A stretch of 64,000 nucleotides of DNA from an uncultured Faecalibacterium sp. (GCA_934548045.1 CAKTEM010000008.1:62001-126000), one strand, 5' to 3'; shown: positions 41,879 through 51,113, counted from the stretch's first letter. Notes: generated from the letters alone by a model not told the origin. Program-made: numbers and translations.

Positions 41879-43213
41879 TTAGTTGTTAGCGGCCTCTTCT
41901 GCCTCTTTCTTGGCGTTTGCTTTGGCAGCAGCGCGGACGAAGGGCAGGTAGATCAGGGTGCTGACGACGACGCACAGGACGCCGATGACGAGAGACATGG
42001 GATTGGTGCCGCCGGAACCGAGGAAGGGGATCAGGAAACCGGGAGTGGTCCAGCCCACGTCCAGAGTGACCGGAGGAATGATCTGGAAGACCATCGTGCT
42101 GAGGTAGCCGATGATGCAGCCGACGACAGGAGACAGCATAAAGGGAATCGCGTACATGGGGTTCATGACGATGGGCAGACCGAACATCAGAGGCTCGTTG
42201 ATGTTGAACAGGCCGGGAGCCAGAGCCAGCTTTGCGATGGTGGTCTGGGTCTTATCCTTGCGTGCAACCAGCAGGATGGCGATGATCAAGCCGAGGGTCG
42301 CGCCGGATCCGCCAGTGTTTGCGAAACTGTCGTTGATGCTCTTCCAAGTGACGGGGAAGGTGGTGCCGATGGTGGTGCCAAAGGTGCCGAAGTAGGTCAG
42401 GTTGGCGACATCCGCCTCAGCGAACATGACGGTACGGATCGCGCTCAAGGTGTTGGGACCGTGGATGCCCAGCAGCCACAGGAACTGCTGTGCGATGCAG
42501 AAGATGATAACGGTGATGATGTTGCCGCTCATCTTGGAGAACGGAGCCTGAATTGCTTCATAGATGACGTACTGGATACCGCCGTCTGCGACCATGCTGA
42601 AACCGTAGTTCAGGAGAGCAGCGACGACGAAGATGATCATGATGGGGATGACGAGGTTGAAGGACTGTGCGACAGCCGGAGGAACCGTATCCGGCATCTT
42701 GATGCGGAGTTTCTCGTTCTTTGCCATTTTCGGCAGGAACTCACCGACCAGCAGACCGACGATGATAGCGACGAACAGGCCCTGCGCACCCATGAAGGTC
42801 ATGGACAGGTTGCCGTCAACATACGGGGGATAGATGATGAAGTAGGTGCTGATGGCGCACATCGCGCTCAGCAGCTTGTCGCCGTCGTTCGTCTCAGCCA
42901 GCTTGTAGGCCGTCAGAAAGACGATGAGCAGAGACATGATATTCGTGGTGCCGTTCAGAACCGGGGTCAGGACGGCCTGATAATCGCTCAGGCTGGGGAT
43001 AAGCGTACCCAGATGGAAGATCTTCGCAACGAAACCGTCCGGAGACAACACTGCGTAGTTGACGAGCAGCATCAGGGAACCGGCCAGAGTCATGGGGAAC
43101 GCCAGCGTAAAGGCGTCGCGGACAGCGGCCACATGCCGTTGCGAGTTCAGTTTTGCAGCAAAAGGAACGAGCGTCGCGTCCATCTTTTCCTGCATGGATT
43201 CCATAAAGCTCAT
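41879..43213 (-). CDS. PTS EIIC, lactose/cellobiose family
   Basis: 444-residue permease with about ten membrane segments and family motifs such as GTTFPVTWKSIN, LGIHGPNTLSAI and NINEPLMFGLPIVMNP. The last of these is the sugar-binding loop conserved in CelB/LacE. It receives phosphate from the separate IIB encoded just upstream. Cellobiose or another beta-glucoside is the inferred sugar. RBS GAGGAGAAAA, 35 bases after IIB. Confidence 0.92.
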   Translation of the reverse strand: MSFMESMQEKMDATLVPFAAKLNSQRHVAAVRDAFTLAFPMTLAGSLMLLVNYAVLSPDGFVAKIFHLGTLIPSLSDYQAVLTPVLNGTTNIMSLLIVFLTAYKLAETNDGDKLLSAMCAISTYFIIYPPYVDGNLSMTFMGAQGLFVAIIVGLLVGEFLPKMAKNEKLRIKMPDTVPPAVAQSFNLVIPIMIIFVVAALLNYGFSMVADGGIQYVIYEAIQAPFSKMSGNIITVIIFCIAQQFLWLLGIHGPNTLSAIRTVMFAEADVANLTYFGTFGTTIGTTFPVTWKSINDSFANTGGSGATLGLIIAILLVARKDKTQTTIAKLALAPGLFNINEPLMFGLPIVMNPMYAIPFMLSPVVGCIIGYLSTMVFQIIPPVTLDVGWTTPGFLIPFLGSGGTNPMSLVIGVLCVVVSTLIYLPFVRAAAKANAKKEAEEAANN

Positions 43214-43248
43214 AAATTTTCTCCTCTGTTATCTGCCGCAGATGGCAA

Positions 43249-43557
43249 TTACTTGCCGGCGAGTTTGAGCGCGAATTCAAGAACCTTCTTGCCGTTCATG
43301 GTGCCGTAGTCGACCATCGGGATGACGTCGACCGGAACACCCTTCGGCTCGCAGATCTTCTTGGCCTCGGCCAGCTTGAAGCGGATCTGGGGGCCGAGCA
43401 GAGCGACGTCGATGCCGTCGGTCTCATCGTGCATCTTGGTCTCACCAGCGGCGGCGATATCGGCCTCGATGTTCATCGCCTTGGCGGCTTCCTTCATCTT
43501 GTTGACGAGCAGGCTGGTGGACATGCCAGCAGCGCAGAACAAACGAATCTTGATCAT
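43249..43557 (-). CDS. PTS EIIB, lactose/cellobiose family
   Basis: 102-residue cytoplasmic EIIB. Phospho-cysteine C8 lies in the P-loop-like CAAGMSTSLLVNKM. Start ATG 43557 gives the domain directly; upstream codons of the same frame are not conserved, and AAGGAGACTTTGCTATG supports it. Fits the CelA/LicB type that works with the following IIC. Confidence 0.93.
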   Translation of the reverse strand: MIKIRLFCAAGMSTSLLVNKMKEAAKAMNIEADIAAAGETKMHDETDGIDVALLGPQIRFKLAEAKKICEPKGVPVDVIPMVDYGTMNGKKVLEFALKLAGK

Positions 43558-43603
43558 AGCAAAGTCTCCTTCATAAGTATCAATTGCATCTCGCCCCGAA
43601 ACA

Positions 43604-43918
43604 TCAGGCGAGCTTTTCATACAGAGCAATGATTTGTTCCGCCAGATCGATGACGACCATTGCGGTCATCAGGTGATCCTGGCCGTGGCACATGATGAGC
43701 GACATCGGGGCGGCCTGACCTGCGATCTCATCTTGGATCAGCTTGGTCTGGAAGTTGTGCGCACCATTGATCTGGTTGCGCGCTTCCTCGATCATCTCTT
43801 TGGCGGCGTCGATCTTGCCCTTTTTGGCAAGCTCGATGGCTTCCATCGCGGTGCTGCGAGCGTTGCCGCTGTTGACGACCAGCTCCATCACGATCTGTTC
43901 GGTCATGGACTCTTCCAT
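43604..43918 (-). CDS. PTS EIIA, lactose/cellobiose family
   Basis: 104-residue helical EIIA. Phosphorylated H78 and partner D81-H82 lie in SLIMCHGQDHLMTAM; the position equals the active His of Lactococcus LacF (from memory). First gene of the five-gene cluster IIA-IIB-IIC-GH1-ROK. RBS AAAGGAGAAAATC before ATG 43918; the long upstream frame extension has no RBS. Confidence 0.93.
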   Translation of the reverse strand: MEESMTEQIVMELVVNSGNARSTAMEAIELAKKGKIDAAKEMIEEARNQINGAHNFQTKLIQDEIAGQAAPMSLIMCHGQDHLMTAMVVIDLAEQIIALYEKLA

Positions 43919-44011
43919 TTGATTTTCTCCTTTCATCTGCGCCGCCCTCAGCCGGACGTCTCCGGTCGGCAGTGCATCCCTCAGTGCTGCGCACCCTGAA
44001 CTTGTGGCTTG

Positions 44012-44040
44012 ATTATACATGAACCGTTCACACTTGTCAG
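44012..44040 (-). promoter_or_regulatory. promoter of beta-glucoside PTS operon, CTGACA-N17-TATAAT
   Basis: On the minus strand CTGACA (44040-44035) and a perfect TATAAT (44017-44012), spacing 17, about 95 bases before EIIA. Confidence 0.75.
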
Positions 44041-44066
44041 CAGGTTTGAAAGTGGAAAAAACAGAG

Positions 44067-44104
44067 ACAACCCAGAAAAAACAAACCGTTTTTTTCTGGG
44101 TTGT
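44067..44104. promoter_or_regulatory. long inverted repeat between RpiR gene and PTS promoter
   Basis: ACAACCCAGAAAAAA pairs with TTTTTTTCTGGGTTGT (15 bp). It lies 27 bases upstream of the PTS -35 and 40 bases past the RpiR stop, so it could end the RpiR transcript or be a binding site for RpiR. Confidence 0.5.
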
Positions 44105-44146
44105 ATACTAGAAACTGTGCAAAATAACAAGAAGGGCAAGTGAGAA

Positions 44147-44887
44147 TCACTCGGCCAGTCGATTGGCGACTCGGCGTGCCAGTGATTCTAATAAGTAGAT
44201 GGTAGGCAGCTGGGTCGTGGTATCGTAGCGGTTGCCGATCGTACGGGGATGTGAAATGTGATGCGGCAGGGTCAGTTCGGCCAGTTCGGCCAGTGGACTG
44301 TCGGTAGAACTTGTGATGGCAATGATGCTGGCACCTTGTGCTTTAAAGCCATGACCCAGACGGTGAATCTCGGTCGTTGTGCCGGAGACGGATAGCAGAA
44401 TGGTTACGATGCTGGTGTTATCGCTGATGGTGGCCGGGTAAAATGGGTCGTTGATGCAGACGGCAAATTTTCCGATGTTGGAAAAATACCGCGCACCGTA
44501 AGCGGCAATGCCGCCCGAGTTGCCGATGCCGACGATGAAGACACGTTCGGCCTTGGCGATATAAGCAGCGGCCTCGTCCAGCAGGTCCTGATATTCCGGG
44601 GTGTTTGCCTGTTCAAAAAACGCCTGCACCTCATTCAGGGAATCGGGGATGAGGGTCGACCGGGGGGAACCGGTCTGCTCTTTCAGCATGGCTTTGAACT
44701 GGGCATAGCCGTCGCAACCAACCTTTTTGCAGAAATGCAGGACGGTCGTGGTCGAGACGTGGGCTTCGCTGGCAAGCTCCCGGATGCGCATATATGGCAC
44801 CGTGTTGGGATGCGCCGCAACGTACTGATAGACCAGCATTTCCAGCTCGTTCAGGGTTTTGACCTGTTGTGCCGTAAAGATATTCAT
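44147..44887 (-). CDS. MurR/RpiR-family transcriptional regulator
   Basis: 246-residue regulator: N-terminal HTH_6 domain (residues 1-75, IRELASEAHVSTTTVLHFCKK) and C-terminal SIS phosphosugar-binding domain (about 105-235, VFIVGIGNSGGIAAYGARYF, LLSVSGTTTE). It likely senses a sugar phosphate made by the adjacent PTS. ATG 44887 is preferred because GGAGGAAATTTGT lies just before it, within the codons of a longer frame starting at 44902. Confidence 0.88.
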   Translation of the reverse strand: MNIFTAQQVKTLNELEMLVYQYVAAHPNTVPYMRIRELASEAHVSTTTVLHFCKKVGCDGYAQFKAMLKEQTGSPRSTLIPDSLNEVQAFFEQANTPEYQDLLDEAAAYIAKAERVFIVGIGNSGGIAAYGARYFSNIGKFAVCINDPFYPATISDNTSIVTILLSVSGTTTEIHRLGHGFKAQGASIIAITSSTDSPLAELAELTLPHHISHPRTIGNRYDTTTQLPTIYLLESLARRVANRLAE

Positions 44888-44998
44888 ACAAATTTCCTCC
44901 ATAAATCATCTGCCTTTATTATAAACAGTTTGGGGAATCTTGGATATTGGGCAGATTATCCGAAATCAGGAGGAGTTTTTTGTAAGAAATGGAAAAAC

Positions 44999-45041
44999 AA
45001 AAAGGGCGAAACTGCCTTGGAGGACAGCTTCGCCCGAAAAA
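44999..45041 (-). terminator. terminator after the 45077-45838 gene
   Basis: On the minus strand GGGCGAA pairs with TTCGCCC around an inner CAG/CTG stem, then TTTTTGTTTTTC; plus-strand reading also gives an A/T tail. Confidence 0.75.
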
Positions 45042-45076
45042 ATAAATCGCGGATTTTAAAATCAAGATAGGAAAAA

Positions 45077-45838
45077 TCACACCGTCGCGAGAACCGCAAG
45101 GATGCTCTGCCAACGCTCGTTTTTGACGGTAGAGCGTTTCTCCGCAGGAGTCGTCCGGCGGAAAGGCTCGTGATAGACCGGAGCGGTGGGGATCGAAACT
45201 TCTGGCGGAACAGGCGCAGAATGGGAAGAAAGCTGTTCCAGCTGCCACTGTGCCGCCAGCTGAGCCGCCTGCGGACAGCTTTGCAGGGTGCGGCGTTCAC
45301 TGCCGGCCAGAAAATCACCCAGCCAGTAGAGGATGGCCGCGATGGGCAGACAGTCGGCGGCGTGGTCGCTGGTGTAGATCCATTGCCCACCGCAGCCGAT
45401 AAAGCTTTCGGTTGTGATAACGGCCCCTGACCGGACACCGGAGGAAAGCGGCATGGTGTAGGACGAACCGGCACACCGGTGCAGTTCCTGCAGGATGCGC
45501 TCGGCCCGGTCAGCGTCCAGAGCGTCATCCCGGATGTAGGCAGAAAAATCCGTCTCGTTCAGTAATTCATCCGCCGTGGACGGGAACTGCCGGGTCATCT
45601 CGCCGCTGGCATTGTGGCAGAGCTGCCAGCCCTTGCGGAACAGCTGAAAGTTGAGATTTCGACGGCCCATCGTTGAATAAAACACCCGTGCAGCACCCGT
45701 GAAAGCATCCTGACGAAGTTCCAGATAAGCGTCCGTGCCGCCGAGATCCTGTACCTTTACGGTGAGCAGTAAGGTCAGGTTCGGTTTCTGAGCAGACATT
45801 GCGGTGTGCATCATTTCAAAATAACGGGCAGCATCCAT
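45077..45838 (-). CDS. hypothetical protein, function unknown
   Basis: 253-residue soluble protein with no recognised family. Residues 1-70 are beta-rich (NLTLLLTVKVQDLG, then AYLELRQDAFTGAARVFYS), the middle is mixed, and residues 205-235 are Pro-rich, probably a linker. No signal peptide or membrane segment. It has its own promoter about 110 bases upstream and RBS GGAAGGAGAAA. It lies downstream of the VWA/MoxR pair in the same direction but behind its own promoter, so joint function is only a guess. Confidence 0.65.
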   Translation of the reverse strand: MDAARYFEMMHTAMSAQKPNLTLLLTVKVQDLGGTDAYLELRQDAFTGAARVFYSTMGRRNLNFQLFRKGWQLCHNASGEMTRQFPSTADELLNETDFSAYIRDDALDADRAERILQELHRCAGSSYTMPLSSGVRSGAVITTESFIGCGGQWIYTSDHAADCLPIAAILYWLGDFLAGSERRTLQSCPQAAQLAAQWQLEQLSSHSAPVPPEVSIPTAPVYHEPFRRTTPAEKRSTVKNERWQSILAVLATV

Positions 45839-45945
45839 GGTGGGTTTCTCCTTCCTCAGATAAACGGTTGTTTCTGCCTGAAACGCAAAACCAGAACAGC
45901 GTTTTTACGTTTTAAACAGAGAACTTTTCGTTGTTGTCTGAGAAG

Positions 45946-45974
45946 AGTATACCACAACTCACAACTAAAAACAA
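45946..45974 (-). promoter_or_regulatory. promoter TTGTTT-N17-TATACT (minus strand)
   Basis: On the minus strand TTGTTT (45974-45969) and TATACT (45951-45946), spacing 17. Confidence 0.6.
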
Positions 45975-45999
45975 CTGTAAGTTTTTGAAAAATGGAAAA

Positions 46000-47760
46000 T
46001 CAATCGCCAAGCTCCCGGATCTCGTTCTGGATGAGCCGCCCGGCGGCACGCGCCAGCTGATCCATGCCGCGGATACGGGCGAGATTTTTGCCGTAGATAC
46101 GTTCTGCGGCCGGGATGGAGCTGTCCTCGCCCATGAAGACGGCGGAGACGCGCAGACCCTTCTGCCGGAGCTGGCGTACCTCGGCGGCGGCATCATCGAC
46201 GCCGTAGGAGCCGCCGTAATCGTGGCCCAGCGGATTTTCCGGCGAGGGCGGAACCCGGCGGCTGTCGTTGGGCGAAGCGTCGGTCAGCAGGATGAGCAGA
46301 TGCCGCCCAGCAGGGCCGGGGTCGAAGGACACGAGGTCACCGGCGGCACGCAGAGCCAGACCGTCACGGTTCCAGCCGGAAGCGAAATACTGGTCGATGC
46401 TCTGGATGCTCTTGTCTTTGAAGCCCTTCAGGACGCGCAGGACGGTGTAGCCGCGCAGACTGGAAAAAGTGCTGACACGCACCGGGATGCCGCATCGGGA
46501 AAGGCTCTCGGCGAGGATGGAACCCTGCGCCGAGATGACTTCCTGACAGTGGAGCCGGGAAGCGGAGGCGTCCAGCAGTAAGTCGACCGTGAACGAGGGC
46601 TGATTTTCCTCCTCGGCACAGCGGAACACCCGGCTGTCGTCCAGCACCGGCGCACGCCAGACCCGGCTGGGGTCGAGGTTGCCGCTCCGGGCGATCCGTG
46701 CGTTGGGCTGCTGATGAACAAGGATGCAGTTCCGGATCTGCTCGGTCAGCCGAAGAACAACACTCCGGTGAAGCTCCCGGTTCTTCGAGTAGTAGGTACG
46801 GTTCCGTTCGGCCTGCAACTCGGCCTGTTCCGCAAGATGTTTCGCCTCCGGCGTCGGTGCCTGTTCCGGGCTGGGAACACCTGCCGTGAACCAGAGGTGA
46901 CAGCCGAGGTGGTTCCCGGTGCAAAGCTCCTGTTCGGCTTTGCGCAGGCGTTCGGGTGGATAGAGCGAGTGGCCGAAACAGCTCTCGATGTAGGCACGGT
47001 CTTCGGCGGCGTTCTGCTTCAGGGTAATGTGCGCCAGCCGCTTGTCGGCAGTCAAACCGCCGGTTCCGGTGGCGTCCACCGAGTTGGAGTGTTCGACCGT
47101 CACCCGGTCGGTCTTGATCATCTGGGTCGGCATGGTACGGGTCATGAACGCCGCCAGCAGCCCTTCCAAGTGGAGATGCAGGCCGGCCTTTTTGTGAATG
47201 TTCCCGTCAAACAGCGCGAACCGGGCATAGAGGGCCAGCAGAGCCGCCTTCAGCTCCTCGGGCTTGGGTGGAGTGTCCGGAACCAGTGCGGCGCAGAGAG
47301 AGGATTCGTAGGGCGTCATGACGGGCGGATTCTTCCCTTGAACGCTCTTCCAGCGTGCCGCCTGCATGGTGTAGACCAGCTGATTTTTTGCCATCCACTC
47401 CTGCCGGGAGAGCTTGTACTGGATGCCGAAGAAATAATCTGCATGAGCCCGACGCAGGTCAGCCAGAACCGGACGTTTTGGCAGTTCGAGGGCATAGACA
47501 CAGCTTTCGAGGTAGAGCCATGTCAGGTCATCCAGCATCGGCTCCCGGGTGTCGCCCTCCCAGGAGTCGAAAATGCCGCTCACCAGTTCGTCGTTGTAGT
47601 ATTTGTGGACGAGGCCGACGACGCAGTTCATGTAAAAGTCAATGGTTCCATCGGTGTTCCGGGCGAGGAACAATGGCTCGAACCCATACGCACCGGCTGC
47701 CGCCCAGACCTGATTCGCTGCGCGCCGTTCCTCGGCGGTGTAACTCTGGACTTCCATCAT
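46000..47760 (-). CDS. VWA-domain protein partnered with MoxR ATPase
   Basis: 586-residue protein. The first 370 residues are helical and of unknown fold; a von Willebrand A domain occupies about 385-580, with the MIDAS start written DLLLDASAS instead of DxSxS-G (DASAS keeps D and both Ser), and later DASPND. This plan fits CobT/NorD/YehP-type partners that pair with MoxR AAA+ ATPases to insert metals or remodel proteins. Overlaps the ATPase stop by 4 bases (ATGA). Client unknown. Confidence 0.82.
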   Translation of the reverse strand: MMEVQSYTAEERRAANQVWAAAGAYGFEPLFLARNTDGTIDFYMNCVVGLVHKYYNDELVSGIFDSWEGDTREPMLDDLTWLYLESCVYALELPKRPVLADLRRAHADYFFGIQYKLSRQEWMAKNQLVYTMQAARWKSVQGKNPPVMTPYESSLCAALVPDTPPKPEELKAALLALYARFALFDGNIHKKAGLHLHLEGLLAAFMTRTMPTQMIKTDRVTVEHSNSVDATGTGGLTADKRLAHITLKQNAAEDRAYIESCFGHSLYPPERLRKAEQELCTGNHLGCHLWFTAGVPSPEQAPTPEAKHLAEQAELQAERNRTYYSKNRELHRSVVLRLTEQIRNCILVHQQPNARIARSGNLDPSRVWRAPVLDDSRVFRCAEEENQPSFTVDLLLDASASRLHCQEVISAQGSILAESLSRCGIPVRVSTFSSLRGYTVLRVLKGFKDKSIQSIDQYFASGWNRDGLALRAAGDLVSFDPGPAGRHLLILLTDASPNDSRRVPPSPENPLGHDYGGSYGVDDAAAEVRQLRQKGLRVSAVFMGEDSSIPAAERIYGKNLARIRGMDQLARAAGRLIQNEIRELGD

Positions 47761-48677
47761 TCAAACAGCTTGGCGGCGTCCAGCTTGGCCGGGATACGGG
47801 CGGCAATGGCATCCCGGATGAGTCCCTGTTCGTAGGAATCGAACGCCTTGTTGGTGATGCCCATGTCCAGCGCGGCACCGGCCGGGATGCCCCGGCGCAT
47901 CAGCCGCAGGGCGTCCAGCATACCGCGAAGGTCAAGAGCTTTCGTCGAAATTTCCGCACTGTCGCACTTTTTCTGTAAGTCGAGGAAGAGCATCGAGAAC
48001 TGATGGACATACTTTGAAGTCAAATCGGGGAACTGCGCACGGAGCAGTTTTTCGAGGTTTTCTTCGGTGATGGTCGGCATTTGGATGACGACGAAACGGG
48101 AAGTTAAAGCCTCGTTCAACTCCCGGGTGCCGGCATAGCCATAGTTCATGGTCGCGATGAAGCGTGTCTCCTCCGCCAGTGGGATGCGCTCGTAGCCGGG
48201 AACGTCGATGGCACGGCGGAAGTCCAGCACGGCGTGCAGAACGGCCAGAGCCTCGTTTTTCGCCATGTTGATCTCATCCAGCACGCCGAAGCCGCCGCAC
48301 TGAGCGCAGCGGTAGACCGGTCCCTGCCGGAAGGTCACCTGACCGCCCTCGAACGTGTCCATGCCGATGAGGGAAGCCGCGTCCATGTTGACGTGGAAGG
48401 AGATATCCCACGCCGGACGCCCAAAGGCTGCGGCGAGGTTCTCCGCCAGCACGTTTTTGCCAGTCGCCTTGCCGCCGGCCAGCAGCAGATTCTCGCCGCA
48501 GAGCAGAGCGGCCAGAGCCTCTTCCCAGACGTCTTTTCCATAATAGGTAAAGGCAGGCGAGGGGATACGGGCGGCCAGAGCCGGGTCGAGCGGATGTGCC
48601 GCGCGGTATTCTTCGACCACCGAAAGCAGGTCGGGCCGGATGCCCTCCTGCCGCAGAGTTTCCATGAGTTCAGACAT
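47757..48677 (-). CDS. MoxR-family AAA+ ATPase
   Basis: 306-residue AAA+ ATPase. Walker A is GGKATGKN (the last Lys-Asn replaces Lys-Thr/Ser, which is unusual), Walker B is GVLDEINMAK, sensor 1 is FIATMNYGY, and SRF carries the arginine finger. ATG 48677 has AGAAGGTG upstream; a longer frame to 48788 has no RBS. It directly precedes and overlaps the VWA gene, the typical MoxR-VWA pair. Confidence 0.88.
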   Translation of the reverse strand: MSELMETLRQEGIRPDLLSVVEEYRAAHPLDPALAARIPSPAFTYYGKDVWEEALAALLCGENLLLAGGKATGKNVLAENLAAAFGRPAWDISFHVNMDAASLIGMDTFEGGQVTFRQGPVYRCAQCGGFGVLDEINMAKNEALAVLHAVLDFRRAIDVPGYERIPLAEETRFIATMNYGYAGTRELNEALTSRFVVIQMPTITEENLEKLLRAQFPDLTSKYVHQFSMLFLDLQKKCDSAEISTKALDLRGMLDALRLMRRGIPAGAALDMGITNKAFDSYEQGLIRDAIAARIPAKLDAAKLFE

Positions 48678-48861
48678 GAACGACACCTTCTCATTCTTTT
48701 GCGGTTGGCAGTGCCAAACCGTTTGTTCAGCCCTATCATAGCACAATCGGCGGCCCTTGTGTAGGGGCGAAAAGCCAAGATTCGGCAAGGATTTGAACAG
48801 AACGTGAAAATAATTTAAGAAACTTTTGGCCGAAGCGTGAAGGTTTCATGACCGAAACAAA

Positions 48862-48890
48862 TTGACACAGGACCGAAAATACGATAGAAT
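48862..48890 (+). promoter_or_regulatory. promoter of alanine symporter gene, TTGACA-N17-TAGAAT
   Basis: Perfect TTGACA at 48862 and TAGAAT at 48885, spacing 17. Confidence 0.82.
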
Positions 48891-48930
48891 ACTTTTTGTT
48901 ATGTCAAATTTATACAAAGGGTGATAAAGT

Positions 48931-50328
48931 ATGATCGAGACGATCACAGCGGTCAATCAGGCCGTCAATAATTTCATCTGGGGCATCCCGGCGATGGTCT
49001 GCATCATCGGCGTGGGCTTGCTGCTCAGTGTGCGGACACATTTTTTGCAGATCCGTAAATTTCCGTATGCCATCAAAACGACCATCGGACGCATTTTCCG
49101 CAAGAAGGATGCTTCGGATGGTGCGATGACGCCGTTTCAGGCTGTCTGTACCGCGCTGGCGGCAACGGTCGGTACCGGCAACATCGCCGGCGTCGCCGGC
49201 GCAATTGCCATCGGCGGCCCGGGCGCAGTCTTCTGGATGTGGTGCTCGGCACTGCTTGGCATGTGCACCAAGTTCTCCGAAGTCACGCTGGCCGTTCATT
49301 TCCGGGAGCGGAACAAGAACGGTGAGCTGGTCGGAGGCCCCATGTACTATATGAAGAACGGCCTTGGCCCCAAGGGGCAGTGGCTGGCGATTATCTATTC
49401 CCTGTTCGGCGTTCTGACCGTCTTCGGTACTGGCAACGCAACGCAGGTCAACACCATCGTCACCGCCATCGACTCGGCCGTTCTGTCCTATGCGGACAGC
49501 GTAAAAGACCTTCTGCCGACCCTGAACCTCATCGTCGGTGTCGTCGTGGCGATGCTGGTCGCAATGGTCTTGCTGGGCGGCGTCAAGCGCATTGGCAGCG
49601 TGACCGAAAAGCTGGTGCCGTTCATGGCTCTGTTCTATGTCGTGCTGGCTCTGGGCGTCGTCATCCTGAATATCCAGCGGTTCCCGGCGGTCCTGTCCTC
49701 CATCGTGCTGGGCGCATTTAACCCGAAGGCTTTTACTGGTGGTGCTATCGGAAGCATCTTCCTCAGTATGCAGAAGGGCGTTTCCCGTGGCATCTTCTCC
49801 AACGAAGCCGGCCTCGGTACTGGCTCCATCGCCCATGCCTGCGCTGACACCAAAAAGCCGGTCAAACAGGGCATGTTCGGTATCTTCGAGGTCTTTGCAG
49901 ATACCATTGTCATCTGCACCTTGACCGCGATGGTCATCCTGTGCAGCGGCGTGCCGGTCAACTACGGCAGTGCCGCCGGTGCGGAGCTGACCATCTCCGG
50001 CTTCACCGCGACCTACGGCGGCTGGTCGTCCATCTTTACGGCGGTGGCTCTCTGCTGCTTTGCCTTCTCGACCATCATCGGCTGGGGCCTGTACGGTGCG
50101 CGCTGCATCGAGTTCCTTTTCAAGACCGATAAGGTCGTCCGCCCCTTCCTCGTGGTCTACTCCTTCGTCGCCATTCTGGGCGCAACGGTCGACCTCGGTC
50201 TGCTGTGGAGCATCGCCGATACCTTCAATGGCCTGATGAGCATCCCGAACCTCATCGCTCTGCTTCTGCTCTCCGGCACCGTGGTGAAACTCGTCAACGA
50301 CTTCTTTGCGACGGAAGGCAAAGTTTAA
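48931..50328 (+). CDS. AGCS-family sodium:alanine/glycine symporter
   Basis: 465-residue transporter with about ten membrane helices. The family signature ALAATVGTGNIAGVAGAIAIGGPGA (around residues 72-97) and FSNEAGLGTGSIAHA are both present, matching AlsT/YflA proteins that import alanine or glycine with sodium. RBS AAAGGGTG. No terminator is evident; the next gene has its own promoter. Confidence 0.93.
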   Translation: MIETITAVNQAVNNFIWGIPAMVCIIGVGLLLSVRTHFLQIRKFPYAIKTTIGRIFRKKDASDGAMTPFQAVCTALAATVGTGNIAGVAGAIAIGGPGAVFWMWCSALLGMCTKFSEVTLAVHFRERNKNGELVGGPMYYMKNGLGPKGQWLAIIYSLFGVLTVFGTGNATQVNTIVTAIDSAVLSYADSVKDLLPTLNLIVGVVVAMLVAMVLLGGVKRIGSVTEKLVPFMALFYVVLALGVVILNIQRFPAVLSSIVLGAFNPKAFTGGAIGSIFLSMQKGVSRGIFSNEAGLGTGSIAHACADTKKPVKQGMFGIFEVFADTIVICTLTAMVILCSGVPVNYGSAAGAELTISGFTATYGGWSSIFTAVALCCFAFSTIIGWGLYGARCIEFLFKTDKVVRPFLVVYSFVAILGATVDLGLLWSIADTFNGLMSIPNLIALLLLSGTVVKLVNDFFATEGKV

Positions 50329-50436
50329 TTATAAAGGGTATAAACCAAAGTGTGCCGAAAAGGAAAAAGATTGTGAAAATCAAACGAAACTTAGTTGCTT
50401 CGACAAAAAATCACAAGGTTCCTTTCGATTCAACCC

Positions 50437-50465
50437 TTGACAAGAACGCTTTTGGGGTTAATAAT
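50437..50465 (+). promoter_or_regulatory. promoter TTGACA-N17-AATAAT for the InlB-repeat/peptide pair
   Basis: Perfect TTGACA at 50437 and AATAAT at 50460, spacing 17. The preceding 100 bases are AT-rich and hold no gene. Confidence 0.7.
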
Positions 50466-50597
50466 ATCCATATAAACAGTGAATTTGCTGTGAACAGCAG
50501 ATGAATTGTTGGCAGAGGCTGTATGTTTGGACGATGCGCAGAAAAACAGCAGCCGATGCCGAACCATTTACTTATCAAAGAGCAAGGGAGATCGTAC

Positions 50598-51068
50598 ATG
50601 AAACAGCTTCTGAAAAGGCTTGCACTCTGTGTGGTGACGCTGGCACTGGTTTGCGGACTGACACCGGCAGCTTTTGCGGCAGGTGCGGATTACTACGATA
50701 TCTATCTGGAGACTCAGGGCGGCTTCTGCGATGAGCTGATGGTGTTCGCCTATAAGTTTGGAAACGGATACTATTACCTCAACGAACTGCCGACTCCGAC
50801 ACTGGAGGGCTATCGTTTTGAGGGCTGGTATGATGACCAGGTAGGCGGCAAAAAGGTGACACAGCTGTATAATTTCAAAGGGGATACCACGCTGTATGCG
50901 CATTGGCGTGCAGACCCGACAGCAACGGCTGCGGCAGCTGGAAAGACCGACACGACCCAGACGCTGACCCCTGTTGAGACGACAGTTCAGGACAAGGTGA
51001 TCGCGTGGACGATCGTCGGTGTGACAGTTGCGGCTGCAACATTGGTCCTAGTTTTGACGAACCAGTAA
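50598..51068 (+). CDS. small exported protein with an InlB B-repeat domain and C-terminal membrane anchor
   Basis: 156-residue protein. Signal peptide 1-28 (LLKRLALCVVTLALVCGL, cleavage near AFAAGA). Residues 30-108 form one InlB B-repeat (Flg_new) unit with the signature GYRFEGWYDD...TTLYAHW. A Thr/Ala-rich linker and one membrane helix (about 133-153) follow, ending in two polar residues. It would sit on the outside surface. It shares an mRNA with the double-glycine peptide 45 bases downstream. Confidence 0.8.
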   Translation: MKQLLKRLALCVVTLALVCGLTPAAFAAGADYYDIYLETQGGFCDELMVFAYKFGNGYYYLNELPTPTLEGYRFEGWYDDQVGGKKVTQLYNFKGDTTLYAHWRADPTATAAAAGKTDTTQTLTPVETTVQDKVIAWTIVGVTVAAATLVLVLTNQ

Positions 51069-51113
51069 AAAGCCGATTCTGAAAAACGGTTATTTAAGAA
51101 AGGAAAATGCACT

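Noticed and set aside
44067..44104. A CRISPR or tandem repeat in the A-rich stretch near RpiR
   Set aside because: Only two inverted arms, no direct repeats or spacers. No CRISPR array is visible anywhere in the window.
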